From Pseudomonas sp. (GTDB taxonomy: Bacteria; Pseudomonadota; Gammaproteobacteria; Pseudomonadales; Pseudomonadaceae), in assembly GCF_030684895.1 (NCBI RefSeq), contig NZ_JAUXXP010000017.1, forward strand, positions 1 through 64,000: a stretch of 64,000 bases of DNA, written 5' to 3'. Position numbers and translations under genes: made by a program. Positions 45,108-57,019 of the stretch are shown piece by piece (within the stretch, counting starts at the first letter, position 1; the number at the start of each line of letters is the position of its first letter). The notes under the pieces were generated by a model, which had not been told where the DNA came from, ran no database searches, and saw only the letters and a list, made by a program, of their open reading frames with translations.

Positions 45108-45767
45108 TTAGATCACCTGTTCCAGCGGCACATGCAGCTTGGCGTAGAGCGCCTCCACAGCCTCGCGTGCTTGCGGGGCGATATAACCGCCTTCCAACGT
45201 CAGCACCTGGTAGATGCCACGGCGCAGCATCTCTTGGCTGAGGTCGCCGGGATTGCCGCGAGTGGTGCAGAGAAAGCGCACCCAGGAGGTCATGATGATC
45301 CAGCTGTTGAGGGTCAGCGCCTCGATCTGTGGCGCATTCATCAACAGGATGCCGGCCTCGACAAAGCCCTGATAAATCTCCTGTGCACGCTGCAGACAGC
45401 GCTGCGAGAACAGCTTGTAGCGCTCGGCCAGCTCGGCGTCGCTGTCGAGCAGGTGCTCCAGATCGCGGTGCAGAAAGCGGTAGTGCCACATCGCCGCGAG
45501 CAGCGCTTCCAGATAGAAGGTTTTGTCCTGCACCGTCAGCGCGCGGCCTTCGGGGCGGCGCAGAAAGGTATCCACCTGGCTTTCGTAGAGGGCAAACAGC
45601 TCGGCGATGATCGCCTGCTTGTTGCGGAAGTGGTAGTACAGGTTGCCCGGTGAAATCCCCAGGTGCGCGGCGATATGGTTGGTGGTGACGCTGCGCTCGC
45701 CCTGGGCATTAAACAGCGCCAGGCTCTCCTGAATGATGCGTTCGCGGGTTTTCAGTGGGGCTGACAT
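45108..45767 (-). CDS. laoR: TetR-family repressor LaoR
   Basis: A 219-residue TetR regulator. The N-terminal helix-turn-helix is TTNHIAAHLGISPGNLYYHF, and the C-terminal ligand domain is divergent. It is divergent from an aldehyde dehydrogenase, a Tat-type protein and a GMC oxidoreductase, the arrangement known as laoR-laoCBA in P. aeruginosa, where the products oxidise long-chain alcohols. The ATG at 45767 is preferred; a longer reading to 45821 adds 18 unlikely residues. A perfect palindrome over the laoC promoter is its probable operator. Confidence 0.87.
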   Translation of the reverse strand: MSAPLKTRERIIQESLALFNAQGERSVTTNHIAAHLGISPGNLYYHFRNKQAIIAELFALYESQVDTFLRRPEGRALTVQDKTFYLEALLAAMWHYRFLHRDLEHLLDSDAELAERYKLFSQRCLQRAQEIYQGFVEAGILLMNAPQIEALTLNSWIIMTSWVRFLCTTRGNPGDLSQEMLRRGIYQVLTLEGGYIAPQAREAVEALYAKLHVPLEQVI

Positions 45768-45900
45768 AACGGCTCGATCTCGGCTCAAAAGCCCGGCAAA
45801 GGTACACGCACCCGCCGCCAAAGTGTTACCTGCGCGCCTCTCAATCCTGCGCGCTAACTTTTCGTTGGGCTGCGTCCGTCGGCTGACAGCGCCATGCTAT

Positions 45901-45929
45901 TTGACAGATTAGAGCAATTGCTCTAAAAA
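45901..45929 (+). promoter_or_regulatory. laoC promoter with embedded TetR-type operator
   Basis: A perfect -35 TTGACA (45901-45906) and TAAAAA (45924-45929) are 17 bases apart. The spacer and the start of the -10 hold the perfect 16-base palindrome TAGAGCAATTGCTCTA (45910-45925). A dimeric repressor there would exclude RNA polymerase. Confidence 0.78.
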
Positions 45930-46003
45930 TCCAGCACACCTTTTCTGCAGCGGCCTCAGCTCATCTGACGCACTGCATTGCTGGAATGCCGAGGAGTATC
46001 ACC

Positions 46004-47446
46004 ATGGTCGCCGACGTCGCCTACCTAGAACAAAGCCTGCAACGCAGCCAACAGCAGCTCAGCCAGTTGGAGAGCAGCTTTGCCCGTCAGCGCCAGGCGT
46101 TCAAGGCCAACCCCATGCCTTCGGCCGAGCAGCGCATCCAGTGGCTCAACGTGCTGCGCGATCTGCTCAGCAACCAGCGGGACGCGCTGATCAGCGCCAT
46201 CTCCCAAGATTTCAGCAACCGCAGCGCCGATGAAACCCTGCTCGCCGAGCTGATGCCGAGCCTGCATGGCATCCACTACGCGACCAAGCGCATCAAGAAG
46301 TGGATGAAGCCTTCACGGCGTAGCGTAGGCATGCAATTTATGCCGGCTTCGGCCAAGGTCATCTACCAGCCGCTGGGCGTGGTCGGGGTGATCGTGCCGT
46401 GGACCTACCCGCTGTTTCTCGCCATCGGCCCACTGGTTGGCGCCCTGGCCGCCGGCAACCGGGTGATGATCAAGATGAGTGAGTCGACCCCGGCCACCTC
46501 GCAGCTGGTCAAGGATCTACTGGCTAAAGTCTTCCCCGAGGATCTGGTAACCGTGGTGCTGGGCGAGGCGGAAGTCGGCATGGCCTTCTCCAAACTGCCG
46601 TTCGACCACCTGCTGTTTACCGGCGCCACCAGCATCGGCAAGCACGTGATGCGCGCCGCCGCCGAGAACCTGACCCCGGTGACCCTGGAGCTGGGCGGCA
46701 AGTCGCCGGCCATCGTCTCGGCCTCCGTACCGCTGAGCGACGCCGCCGAGCGCATCGCCTTCGGCAAGACCATGAACGCCGGCCAGACCTGCGTCGCACC
46801 GGATTACGTACTGGTGCCGAAAGACCGCGTGGAGGGTTTTGTCGAGGCTTACCGCAATGCGGTGCAGAGCTTCTACCCGCAACTCAAGGACAACCCGGAT
46901 TACACCGCAATCATCAACGAGCGTCAGCAGCAGCGCCTCAATGGCTACCTGCAGGACGCCGAGAGCAAAGGCGCGACCATTATTCCGCTGTACCCCGAAG
47001 CTCAGGGCCGGCGCATGCCGCAGGCCGTGCTGCTGAACGTGACCGATGAGATGAAGGTGATGCAGGACGAGATCTTCGGCCCACTGCTGCCGATCATCCC
47101 CTACGACAAGCTGGAAGATGCCTTCGCCTTTATCAATGAGCGCGACCGGCCACTGGCGCTGTACTACTTCGGCTACGACAAGAGTGAGCAGCAGCGCGTG
47201 CTGCACGAAACCCACTCCGGCGGCGTATGCCTCAACGACACCTTGCTGCACGTGGCCCAGGACGATATGCCATTCGGCGGCGTCGGCCCGTCCGGCATGG
47301 GGCATTACCACGGCCATGAGGGATTCCTCACCTTCAGCAAGGCCAAGGGCGTGTTTATCAAGCAGCGCTTCAACGCCGCCAAACTGATCTACCCACCCTA
47401 CGGCAAGGCCCTGCAGAAGCTGGTGTACAAGCTGTTCGTTCGCTAA
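46004..47446 (+). CDS. laoC: Aldehyde dehydrogenase LaoC (coniferyl-aldehyde dehydrogenase type)
   Basis: A 480-residue NAD(P)-dependent aldehyde dehydrogenase. The cofactor region is GVVGVIVPWTYPLF, the general base is in VTLELGGKSPAIV, and the nucleophile cysteine in NAGQTCVAPDYVLV. The C-terminal FGGVGPSGMGHYHGHEGFLTFS is characteristic. By context it turns fatty aldehydes into acids after LaoA oxidises the alcohol. The ATG at 46004 has a GAGGAG site; 45986 would add six residues. Confidence 0.9.
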   Translation: MVADVAYLEQSLQRSQQQLSQLESSFARQRQAFKANPMPSAEQRIQWLNVLRDLLSNQRDALISAISQDFSNRSADETLLAELMPSLHGIHYATKRIKKWMKPSRRSVGMQFMPASAKVIYQPLGVVGVIVPWTYPLFLAIGPLVGALAAGNRVMIKMSESTPATSQLVKDLLAKVFPEDLVTVVLGEAEVGMAFSKLPFDHLLFTGATSIGKHVMRAAAENLTPVTLELGGKSPAIVSASVPLSDAAERIAFGKTMNAGQTCVAPDYVLVPKDRVEGFVEAYRNAVQSFYPQLKDNPDYTAIINERQQQRLNGYLQDAESKGATIIPLYPEAQGRRMPQAVLLNVTDEMKVMQDEIFGPLLPIIPYDKLEDAFAFINERDRPLALYYFGYDKSEQQRVLHETHSGGVCLNDTLLHVAQDDMPFGGVGPSGMGHYHGHEGFLTFSKAKGVFIKQRFNAAKLIYPPYGKALQKLVYKLFVR

Positions 47447-47478
47447 CCCCAAATGGCCTGAATCGGTGATAACAATAA

Positions 47479-48024
47479 ATGCACAACACCACGCTTGAAG
47501 CGCCGAACCTGACTCGGCGCAACCTGCTCAAGGTCGGCTTGATGGGCTCAGCCTTTCTCGCCACTGCCGGGCTGACTGCCAGCCTCAGCGGCTGTTCGGC
47601 GAGTACGCCGAAAGCCGGTTTTGCGGTAATCCGCGAGTCCGATCTGGCCTTTCTAAATGCCTTGATTCCGGTGATGCTGGCCGGCGCGGTAACGGCCGAG
47701 AAGATGCCGCAAGCAGTCGAAGGCACCCTCGCCAGCCTCGACTACAGCCTTAATCACGTCTCGCCGGAACTGCTCAAGCTGACCGTGCAGCTGTTCGACG
47801 TGCTGGCCATGCCGATCACCCGCGGGCCACTGACCGGCGTCTGGGGCAGCTGGGAAAACGCCTCAAACGCCGACGTGCAGGCCTTCCTCGAACGCTGGCA
47901 GAACAGCTCCATTGGCCTGCTGAAAATGGGCCACGCCTCGCTGCTGCAGTTGGTGATGATGAGCTGGTATAGCCGCGCAGAGTCCTGGGCGCATTGCGGC
48001 TACCCCGGCCCTCCGACGGTCTGA
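47479..48024 (+). CDS. laoB: Tat-signal protein LaoB
   Basis: A 181-residue protein with a twin-arginine signal (LTRRNLLKVGLMGSAFL) and a lipobox-like LSGC (cysteine near residue 38). Export as a Tat lipoprotein is therefore likely. The rest resembles small accessory subunits of GMC-type dehydrogenases (subunit 3 of gluconate dehydrogenase) but I am not sure of the family. It lies between laoC and laoA as in P. aeruginosa. A ~160-bp repeat separates it from laoA. Confidence 0.78.
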   Translation: MHNTTLEAPNLTRRNLLKVGLMGSAFLATAGLTASLSGCSASTPKAGFAVIRESDLAFLNALIPVMLAGAVTAEKMPQAVEGTLASLDYSLNHVSPELLKLTVQLFDVLAMPITRGPLTGVWGSWENASNADVQAFLERWQNSSIGLLKMGHASLLQLVMMSWYSRAESWAHCGYPGPPTV

Positions 48025-48034
48025 CTAGCGGCTG

Positions 48035-48195
48035 GCTGCGCGTCGGCCAGGCGTTGTTGCAGATGCCTCGGACGGTGACTTGTCACCGAACGCCCGGAGG
48101 GCGGCCCGCAAGGGCGAGTGAAACGAGTACTGCTCATTTACAGCTCGTAAACTCCGCGTCCTCGCGCATCTGCGCCTAGCCTGACTCTAGCTCGC
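48035..48195. repeat. Dispersed ~160-bp palindromic repeat, copy 2
   Basis: It shares with copy 1 (reverse strand) the 14-mer GCTGCGCGTCGGCC at its left end, CTAGCTCGC at its right end and a 24-base core at 48131-48154 containing TTTACAGCTCGTAAA, which is identical to the core of copy 3. It lies between laoB and laoA, inside a presumed operon, starting 11 bases after the laoB stop. Confidence 0.75.
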
Positions 48196-48237
48196 TCAAC
48201 CTTTTATGCAGCGCGATCATAAAAAAGAGAACTTGAA

Positions 48238-49833
48238 ATGCCTGTACCGGATAGTTTCAAAGAGGGCCTGGCCCGTGGCTGGAAGACCTATAACGGCTCG
48301 CGCCTGGACAGCGACCTGACCCTGGAAGCCGACGTGGCCATCGTCGGCAGCGGCGCCGGCGGCGGCACCACCGCAGAAATCCTCAGCGCGGCAGGCTTCA
48401 AGGTGCTGCTGATCGAGGAAGGGCCGCTGAAGACCAGCGACGACTTCAAGATGCTCGAAGACAAGGCCTACGCCAGCCTCTATCAGGAAGGCATCGGCCG
48501 CATGAGCAAGGATGGTGCGATCACCATCATGCAAGGCCGCGCGGTGGGCGGCACCACGCTGATCAACTGGACCTCAAGCTTTCGCACGCCCGCACCAACC
48601 CTGGAACACTGGGCCAAGGAGCACGGCGTCAAAGGCCATAGCCCCGAAGAAATGGCGCCCTGGTTCGAGCAGATGGAACAGCGCCTCGGCGTCGCGCCCT
48701 GGGTCGTGCCGCCGAATGCCAACAACGCCGTGATCAGCAGCGGCTGTGAAAAGCTCGGCTATGAATGGAAGGTCATTCCACGCAACGTGCGCGGCTGCTG
48801 GAACCTGGGCTATTGCGGCATGGGCTGCCCGACCAACGCCAAGCAGTCGATGCTGGTCACCACCATCCCCGCGACCCTGGATAAAGGCGGCGAACTGCTT
48901 TATCTGGCCCGCGCCAACAAGTTGCTGATCGACGGCGATCAGGTCACGGGCATCGAATGCCTCGGTATGGACGAGCGCAGCGTCGCCCCCAATGGCCGCA
49001 CGATCACGGTCAAGGCCAAGCATTACGTACTCGCCGGTGGCGGCATCAACACCCCAGGGATTCTCCTGCGCTCGAATGCACCGGACCCGCACCAGCGCAC
49101 CGGCAAGCGCACCTTCCTGCACCTGGTGAACTTCTCCGCAGCCTTGTTCGATCAGGTGATCAACCCCTTCTACGGCGCGCCGCAATCGATCTACTCCGAC
49201 CACTTCCAATGGGATGACGGCACCGCTGGACGCCTGTCCTACAAGCTCGAAGTACCGCCGCTGCAGCCGGCACTGACCGCCACCCTGCTCGGCCGTTTCG
49301 GCATCGACAATGCCATGCGCATGGAGCAACTGCCCAATACCAACGTGATGCTGGCCCTGCTGCGCGACGGCTTCCACCCGGACAGCGCCGAAGGCACAGT
49401 GGAACTACGCGGCGATGGCAGCCCGGTGCTCGACTACCAGATGACCGACTACACTTGGGACGGCGTACGCCGCGCCTTCCATACCATGGCCGAGATCCAG
49501 TTCGCCGCCGGGTCCAAGGCGGTGCTGCCGCTGCATGCCGATGCCGGCTATGTGAAGACCCTGGCCGAGGCGAAAAGCCTGATCGACAACCTCAGCCTGG
49601 AGCTGTACCGCACCCGCCTCGGCAGTGCCCACGTCATGGGCGGTTGCGCCATGGGTGAAGACCCGCAGCAGGCCGTCACCGACAGCCTGGGTCGTCACCA
49701 TCAACTGAGCAACCTGTCGATCCATGATGGCTCGCTGTTCCCCACCAGCATCGGCGCCAACCCGCAGCTGTCGATCTATGGTCTGACGGCCAAACTCGCG
49801 ACAAAACTCGCCGAACGCCTCAAGCACGCCTGA
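48238..49833 (+). CDS. laoA: GMC-family alcohol dehydrogenase LaoA
   Basis: A 531-residue FAD-dependent GMC oxidoreductase. The ADP-binding motif is VAIVGSGAGGGTTAEILSAA, the GMC signature is RAVGGTTLINWTSSFR, and the C-terminal AHVMGGCAMGEDPQ and SLFPTSIGANPQLSIYGL carry the catalytic region. By homology to laoA it oxidises long-chain alcohols to aldehydes, feeding LaoC. No signal peptide is seen. A long perfect hairpin follows directly after the stop. Confidence 0.88.
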   Translation: MPVPDSFKEGLARGWKTYNGSRLDSDLTLEADVAIVGSGAGGGTTAEILSAAGFKVLLIEEGPLKTSDDFKMLEDKAYASLYQEGIGRMSKDGAITIMQGRAVGGTTLINWTSSFRTPAPTLEHWAKEHGVKGHSPEEMAPWFEQMEQRLGVAPWVVPPNANNAVISSGCEKLGYEWKVIPRNVRGCWNLGYCGMGCPTNAKQSMLVTTIPATLDKGGELLYLARANKLLIDGDQVTGIECLGMDERSVAPNGRTITVKAKHYVLAGGGINTPGILLRSNAPDPHQRTGKRTFLHLVNFSAALFDQVINPFYGAPQSIYSDHFQWDDGTAGRLSYKLEVPPLQPALTATLLGRFGIDNAMRMEQLPNTNVMLALLRDGFHPDSAEGTVELRGDGSPVLDYQMTDYTWDGVRRAFHTMAEIQFAAGSKAVLPLHADAGYVKTLAEAKSLIDNLSLELYRTRLGSAHVMGGCAMGEDPQQAVTDSLGRHHQLSNLSIHDGSLFPTSIGANPQLSIYGLTAKLATKLAERLKHA

Positions 49834-49836
49834 TAT

Positions 49837-50435
<599 letters not shown>

Positions 50436-50513
50436 GCCATTACCGCCAGGCCGCGTGCATGCGCGGCCCCGATGCGGCACAATTCGCGCCATAGTCTTTC
50501 TGCACACATCTAG

Positions 50514-52510
<1,997 letters not shown>

Positions 52511-52592
52511 TGCGGATAACTGACGCGCCTGATGAGAACGTCTCAGGGCTGCCCAACCAAACAGCGCGGCAGCCCAGAAGCAGGTAAAGCAA

Positions 52593-52931
52593 TCAGTTCT
52601 GCTTGTAACCGCTGGTGGTGCAGCCCAGGCAGCGCACAAAAGCTTCCTTGCCTGGCTCAACGACCAGTGCATGGCCCGCTTCGCCAATATTGCCGCCAGC
52701 AGCCGTGAACGGCAGGCTCACCACAAATGCCACAGCACCGATGGCAGTTGCGCCAATCAGCAATGGCCGCGCAATCAGCAGATCGCCAATCATCGAAAAG
52801 GCTTTGGGTGCGTTAGCCGTATAAAGAGGGTCTCCGCTAGTGTTCTGCTGCGCTACGTCAGCATAAGCCGGCAGCGCCAGCAGGCCAGTGGTCAGCGCCA
52901 GAGCAGCAGCGGTTGAGCGGAACAGTTTCAT
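52593..52931 (-). CDS. Small exported protein with one membrane segment
   Basis: A 112-residue protein with a signal peptide (cleavage near PAYA, residue 24) and one hydrophobic segment ([20 protein letters not shown], about residues 47-70). Two cysteines (CLGC) lie near the C-terminus. Homologues are known as small hypothetical proteins in Pseudomonas, sometimes mislabelled as multidrug transporters; I see no transporter features. It is convergent with ggt, with a weak 8-bp hairpin (52546-52575) between them. Confidence 0.75.
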   Translation of the reverse strand: MKLFRSTAAALALTTGLLALPAYADVAQQNTSGDPLYTANAPKAFSMIGDLLIARPLLIGATAIGAVAFVVSLPFTAAGGNIGEAGHALVVEPGKEAFVRCLGCTTSGYKQN

Positions 52932-53007
52932 GGGGCGATCCTTCAGCTATTAGGAGGCGGTAAGACTAACTATAACAGCGCATTGGTAATTGTCAGCGTG
53001 ACGGCCG

Positions 53008-53586
53008 TCAATCGCCATAAAAGGCGTATTCAGGTTTTTTCGGAATAAAGGGCCGGTAAAACGCCAGAATCTCCTTGAGATCGGCCGTTTCATCCCCCGT
53101 AGGCATAAAGGTCGGGCCGATAAAAACCCGCTTGTTCTGATAGTCCAACGCCCCCAGCACAATAGGTACGCCTGCGCCGAGGGCGATGTGATAGAAGCCC
53201 ATCTTCCAGCGCTCGACCTTCTTGCGCGTGCCTTCCGGCGAGAGGATCAGCATAAACTGCTGATGTTCGCTAAAGGCCCGCACTGCCTGCTCAACCGTAT
53301 TGCCCTGACGTTCGCGGCGGATGGCGATACCACCCCACAGCCGCATCAGCGCACCAAAGGGCCAGCGGAAGATTGTGTGCTTGCCAAACCAGCGGGCATT
53401 TAGACGCAGCACGAATTTCACTGCGATAAAAATCACAAAGTCCCAATTGGAGGTGTGGTGCGCGCCGATCACCACAAACTTGTCGAGCTTCGGCAGCTGG
53501 CCTTCGATACGCCAGCCCATCAGTTTCATCGCCACACGGCCGACCCACTCAGCCAGAGGGTTGCGGGGCAGATAGTTACCGGACAT
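53008..53586 (-). CDS. Lysophospholipid acyltransferase family protein
   Basis: A 192-residue PlsC-type acyltransferase. The catalytic Hx4D motif is HTSNWD, and the binding motif is SPEGTRKK. It is shorter than PlsC and lacks a clear membrane helix at its start, so it may be peripheral. It probably acylates a lysolipid or ornithine-type lipid; the acceptor is unknown. The ATG at 53586 is used (a TTG lies one codon upstream). Confidence 0.85.
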   Translation of the reverse strand: MSGNYLPRNPLAEWVGRVAMKLMGWRIEGQLPKLDKFVVIGAHHTSNWDFVIFIAVKFVLRLNARWFGKHTIFRWPFGALMRLWGGIAIRRERQGNTVEQAVRAFSEHQQFMLILSPEGTRKKVERWKMGFYHIALGAGVPIVLGALDYQNKRVFIGPTFMPTGDETADLKEILAFYRPFIPKKPEYAFYGD

Positions 53587-53662
53587 CAAAAAACCTCGGT
53601 CTTTCTTATTGTTGTGTAATCGGTTCGGGCAGACAGGCCAAATCTAGCCCGACGAAAAATCC

Positions 53663-54475
53663 CTAGCGTTGGCAGCGCGGACAATAAACACTGGCGCGCT
53701 GGCCCAGTTTGACCTCGCGCAGGGTGCTGCCGCAGTGCTTGCAGAATTCACCGCCGCGCCCGTAGACGAACAGTTCCTGCTGGAAATACCCAGGCTGGCC
53801 ATCGCCGCCGACAAAGTCACGCAGCGTCGTACCGCCGCGCTCGATGGCATGGGCGAGGATGCGCTTGATCTCATCCGCCAGCTTTACGTAGCGCGCCCGC
53901 GACACCGAGCCAGCCTCTCGGCGCGGATCGATGCCCGCAGCAAACAGCGCCTCGCTCGCGTAGATATTGCCGACCCCAACCACCACGGCGTTATCCATGA
54001 TAAAGGGCTTGATCGCCATGGCTCGACCACGCGACAGCTGGAACAATCGCTCGCCATCGAACAACTCGGTCAACGGCTCCGGCCCCAGCTTGCTGAGCAG
54101 CACATGGCTCAACGGATCACGGCTCCAGAGCAGTGCGCCGAAACGCCGCGGATCGGTGTAACGCAGGGCCAGGCCGGACTCCAGCTCGATATCCACATGT
54201 TCATGCTTGGCCGCCGGCAGCCCCGCCTCGACCAAACGTAGACTGCCGGACATACCCAGATGGCTGATTAAACTGCCGGTTTCGGCCTTGATCAACAGGT
54301 ACTTGGCGCGCCGCTCGACGCACTCGATACGCTGCCCAGACAGCTGGACATCCAGGTCTTCGGGGATCGGCCAACGCAGCCGACGTTCGCGCACGATCAC
54401 CCGGCTGACGCGCTGGCCTTCAAGGAACGGCGCGATGCCACGGCGAGTGGTTTCTACTTCAGGAAGTTCTGGCAT
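53663..54475 (-). CDS. mutM: Formamidopyrimidine-DNA glycosylase MutM
   Basis: A 270-residue DNA repair enzyme removing 8-oxoguanine and opened purines. The catalytic N-terminal proline is present ([14 protein letters not shown]), as is the lysine region, the H2TH segment [15 protein letters not shown] and the C-terminal zinc finger CKHCGSTL...CPRCQR. Length is normal. It lies between an acyltransferase and an HDOD gene, all on the minus strand. Confidence 0.97.
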   Translation of the reverse strand: MPELPEVETTRRGIAPFLEGQRVSRVIVRERRLRWPIPEDLDVQLSGQRIECVERRAKYLLIKAETGSLISHLGMSGSLRLVEAGLPAAKHEHVDIELESGLALRYTDPRRFGALLWSRDPLSHVLLSKLGPEPLTELFDGERLFQLSRGRAMAIKPFIMDNAVVVGVGNIYASEALFAAGIDPRREAGSVSRARYVKLADEIKRILAHAIERGGTTLRDFVGGDGQPGYFQQELFVYGRGGEFCKHCGSTLREVKLGQRASVYCPRCQR

Positions 54476-54549
54476 AACGAGTGATCAGCTGAGCAATCCG
54501 AGCGGGCACCTACCTTAGCAGGATCGCCCCGCAGCGACGAGGCAGCCTG

Positions 54550-55416
54550 CTAACTTGCCCCAAGGTCGCGAATGCTCTCGCGCAGGTTCTCGAAGTCATA
54601 ACCGGACAGGCCGACATACTCCAGCACCAGCTGCTCGATGCTCTGCCACTCATGGTCGTCCGGCTGATTGCCCAGCACCAGATGGCTTTCACAGATGTGC
54701 TCGGCCATCTTCAGAATCGCCAGCAGGGTTTTCAGCTGCGCATCGCGACTGGCGTCCTCGGTGAAAATCGCCAAGGCGTTGTGGTGGCTGGCAATCGCCT
54801 CGCACAGGTGCAGCGGGAGGTTCCACGACTTGGCGGTGAAGTAGCCGACCACCGCGTGGTTGGTGTTGAGCAAACGGTTTTCGGTATCCACCACGCGGCG
54901 CTCGCCAGTGGCGCTGGCGTAGGCCTCCTCGAGCACGTTCATGTAATTGGGGAAACGCTTGATCATCAGCGGAATGCCGCAGTTGTGGAACAAGCCGAGG
55001 GTGTAAGCCTCATCCGGCGAGTGGTAGCCGATGCGCTTGGCCAGGGTCAGGCAGGTCATGGCCACATCCTGGGCGGTGTCCCAGAAACGGTTGAGGGTGA
55101 CGATGGCCTCATCAGTCAATTCGCCACGGATCGACTGCGCATTGATCAGATTGATCACCGTGTTGCAGCCCAGCAGGTTGACCGCCTGCTGGATCGAGGC
55201 GATGCGATTGGCCAGGCCGAAAAACGGCGAGTTCACCAATTTCAGCAGTGCGCCGGACAGGCCGGGGTCCTGCCCGATCAGCTTGGCGATGGCGCGCAGA
55301 TCAGGGCTCGGCATCACCTGCTCCATCTGCAAATCCACCATGATCTGCGGCTGCGGCGGCACGCTGATGCCCTGCAGCACTTGCTGGATATATTCGGCGG
55401 AAAGCTCTTGGGACAT
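54550..55416 (-). CDS. HDOD-domain signalling protein
   Basis: A 288-residue protein with an HDOD domain: LRAIAKLIGQDPGLSGALLKLVNS, INLLGCNTVINLINAQS and later YFTAKSWNLPLHLCEAI with the degenerate HD region AIASHHN. HDOD proteins act in signalling and regulation and are usually without hydrolase activity. No other domain (GGDEF, EAL, receiver) is fused. It is divergent from rlmI. Confidence 0.88.
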   Translation of the reverse strand: MSQELSAEYIQQVLQGISVPPQPQIMVDLQMEQVMPSPDLRAIAKLIGQDPGLSGALLKLVNSPFFGLANRIASIQQAVNLLGCNTVINLINAQSIRGELTDEAIVTLNRFWDTAQDVAMTCLTLAKRIGYHSPDEAYTLGLFHNCGIPLMIKRFPNYMNVLEEAYASATGERRVVDTENRLLNTNHAVVGYFTAKSWNLPLHLCEAIASHHNALAIFTEDASRDAQLKTLLAILKMAEHICESHLVLGNQPDDHEWQSIEQLVLEYVGLSGYDFENLRESIRDLGAS

Positions 55417-55547
55417 GACAGGAACAACCGGAATGAGAAGTGATGAACAGTCTAGCTAAACCCCCAGCACTTCCACAGGCGACTTTTGTAACCGCCGTAA
55501 GGCCAGCGAACCAGCTATAATTCCGCTCTTTTTTCGGAGTCCCCAGC

Positions 55548-56744
55548 ATGTCCCTGCCCAGCCTGCGCCTGAAAGCCAACGCCGATCGACGCCTGCGCGC
55601 CGGCCATCTGTGGGTCTACAGCAACGAAATCGACGTCGCCGCCACCCCGCTGAGCGGTTTCCAGGCTGGCGATCAGGCCATTCTCGAGGCGACCGGCGGT
55701 AAGCCGTTAGGCGTCGTCGCGATGAGCCCGAACAACCTGATCTGCGCGCGCCTGCTGTCGCGTGACGTCAAACACGTGCTGGACAAATCCCTGCTGGTGC
55801 ACCGCATCAACGTCGCCATGAGCCTGCGCGAGCGACTCTTCGACAAGCCCTGCTATCGCCTGGTGTACGGCGACTCCGACCTGCTGCCGGGCCTGGTGGT
55901 CGACCGCTTCTTCGACATTCTGGTGGTACAGCTGGCTTCCGCCACCATGGAGCGGCACAAGGATGACGTGCTCGCCGCGCTGATTCAGGTGTGCAAACCC
56001 AGCGGCATCCTGCTCAAGAACGACTCCGCCGCCCGCGATGCCGAGGGGCTGGCGCGCTATGTGGAAACCCCGTTTGGCGTGGTGCCGGAGTGGGTCGCCC
56101 TGGAAGAGAACGGCGTGAAGTTTGAAGCGCCAGTGATCGAAGGGCAGAAAACCGGCTGGTTCTATGACCACCGCATGAACCGCGCGCGCCTGGCGCCCTA
56201 CGTCAAAGGCAAACGCGTACTCGATCTGTTCAGCTATATCGGCGGCTGGGGCGTGCAGGCTGCAGCCTTCGGCGCCAGCGACGTGATGTGCGTGGATGCC
56301 TCCGGCTTCGCCCTCGACGGCGTGGAGCGCAACGCCGCACTGAACGGTTTGACCGACCAGGTCGCCTGTGTGGAAGGCGATGTATTCGAGGCGCTGAAAC
56401 AGCTCAAGGCCTCGGAAGAGCGCTTCGACGTGATCGTCGCCGACCCGCCCGCCTTTATCAAACGCAAGAAAGACCAGAAGAACGGTGAAGGCGCGTATCG
56501 CCGTCTTAATGAACAGGCGATGCGCCTGCTCAACAAGGACGGCATCCTGATCAGCGCCAGCTGCTCCATGCACCTGGAAGAAGACAACCTGCAGAACATC
56601 CTGCTGACCAGCGCGCGTCACCTGGACCGCAATATCCAGCTGCTCGAACGCGGCGCCCAAGGCCCGGATCACCCAGTCCACCCGGCCATCAACGAGACCC
56701 GCTATATCAAGAGCCTGACCGTGCGCCTGCTGCCCAATAGCTGA
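55548..56744 (+). CDS. rlmI: 23S rRNA methyltransferase RlmI-type
   Basis: A 398-residue protein with an N-terminal PUA-like domain (LRAGHLWVYSNEI) and a class I methyltransferase domain: KTGWFYDHRMNR, VLDLFSYIGGWGVQAAAFGA and DPPAFIKRKKDQKN. This is the RlmI/YccW family that makes m5C1962 in 23S rRNA. The motif ISASCSMHL holds the conserved cysteine. A hairpin with a pyrimidine tail follows the stop. Confidence 0.9.
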   Translation: MSLPSLRLKANADRRLRAGHLWVYSNEIDVAATPLSGFQAGDQAILEATGGKPLGVVAMSPNNLICARLLSRDVKHVLDKSLLVHRINVAMSLRERLFDKPCYRLVYGDSDLLPGLVVDRFFDILVVQLASATMERHKDDVLAALIQVCKPSGILLKNDSAARDAEGLARYVETPFGVVPEWVALEENGVKFEAPVIEGQKTGWFYDHRMNRARLAPYVKGKRVLDLFSYIGGWGVQAAAFGASDVMCVDASGFALDGVERNAALNGLTDQVACVEGDVFEALKQLKASEERFDVIVADPPAFIKRKKDQKNGEGAYRRLNEQAMRLLNKDGILISASCSMHLEEDNLQNILLTSARHLDRNIQLLERGAQGPDHPVHPAINETRYIKSLTVRLLPNS

Positions 56745-56750
56745 GCACCT

Positions 56751-56788
56751 GCACCTGCCGAGTGCGTGTCGGCAGGTGCTTCTTTCTC
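56751..56788 (+). terminator. Intrinsic terminator after rlmI
   Basis: GCACCTGCC and GGCAGGTGC pair around an 11-base loop and are followed by TTCTTTCTCTC, 6 bases after the stop codon. The tail is interrupted by C's. Confidence 0.72.
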
Positions 56789-56889
56789 TCCCGCGCTGTT
56801 ACCACTCCCCACACCTACCTGGCGCAACCCCGCGCCTGGGCTAGGCTTACCCCCCAGCACTGCAGCGCCCGCGATGTACCGCAGCGGTC

Positions 56890-56904
56890 TGGCACAGTGC
56901 TTGC
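56890..56904 (+). promoter_or_regulatory. Sigma-54 promoter of the ABC transporter operon
   Basis: TGGCACAGTGCTTGC has the invariant GG and GC of the -24/-12 elements at exact spacing and matches the consensus TGGCAC-N5-TTGC. It lies 115 bases before the ATPase start. It implies RpoN and an enhancer-binding activator. Confidence 0.82.
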
Positions 56905-57019
56905 GTAACTTGAACATTCAAACAAGTTCCCGCTGCACCATCGAGGCGGGGCTGCGAATTCAAGCATGCAGATAACGGTCACAAGCTGCTGTCTGTTCAG
57001 AGCACATTTGGGGAGGGGT

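Noticed and set aside
52546..52575. Hairpin GGGCTGCC/GGCAGCCC between ggt and the convergent small gene as a strong terminator
   Set aside because: The stem is 8 bp with a 14-base loop and no T-run on either strand, so it is not listed as a feature.
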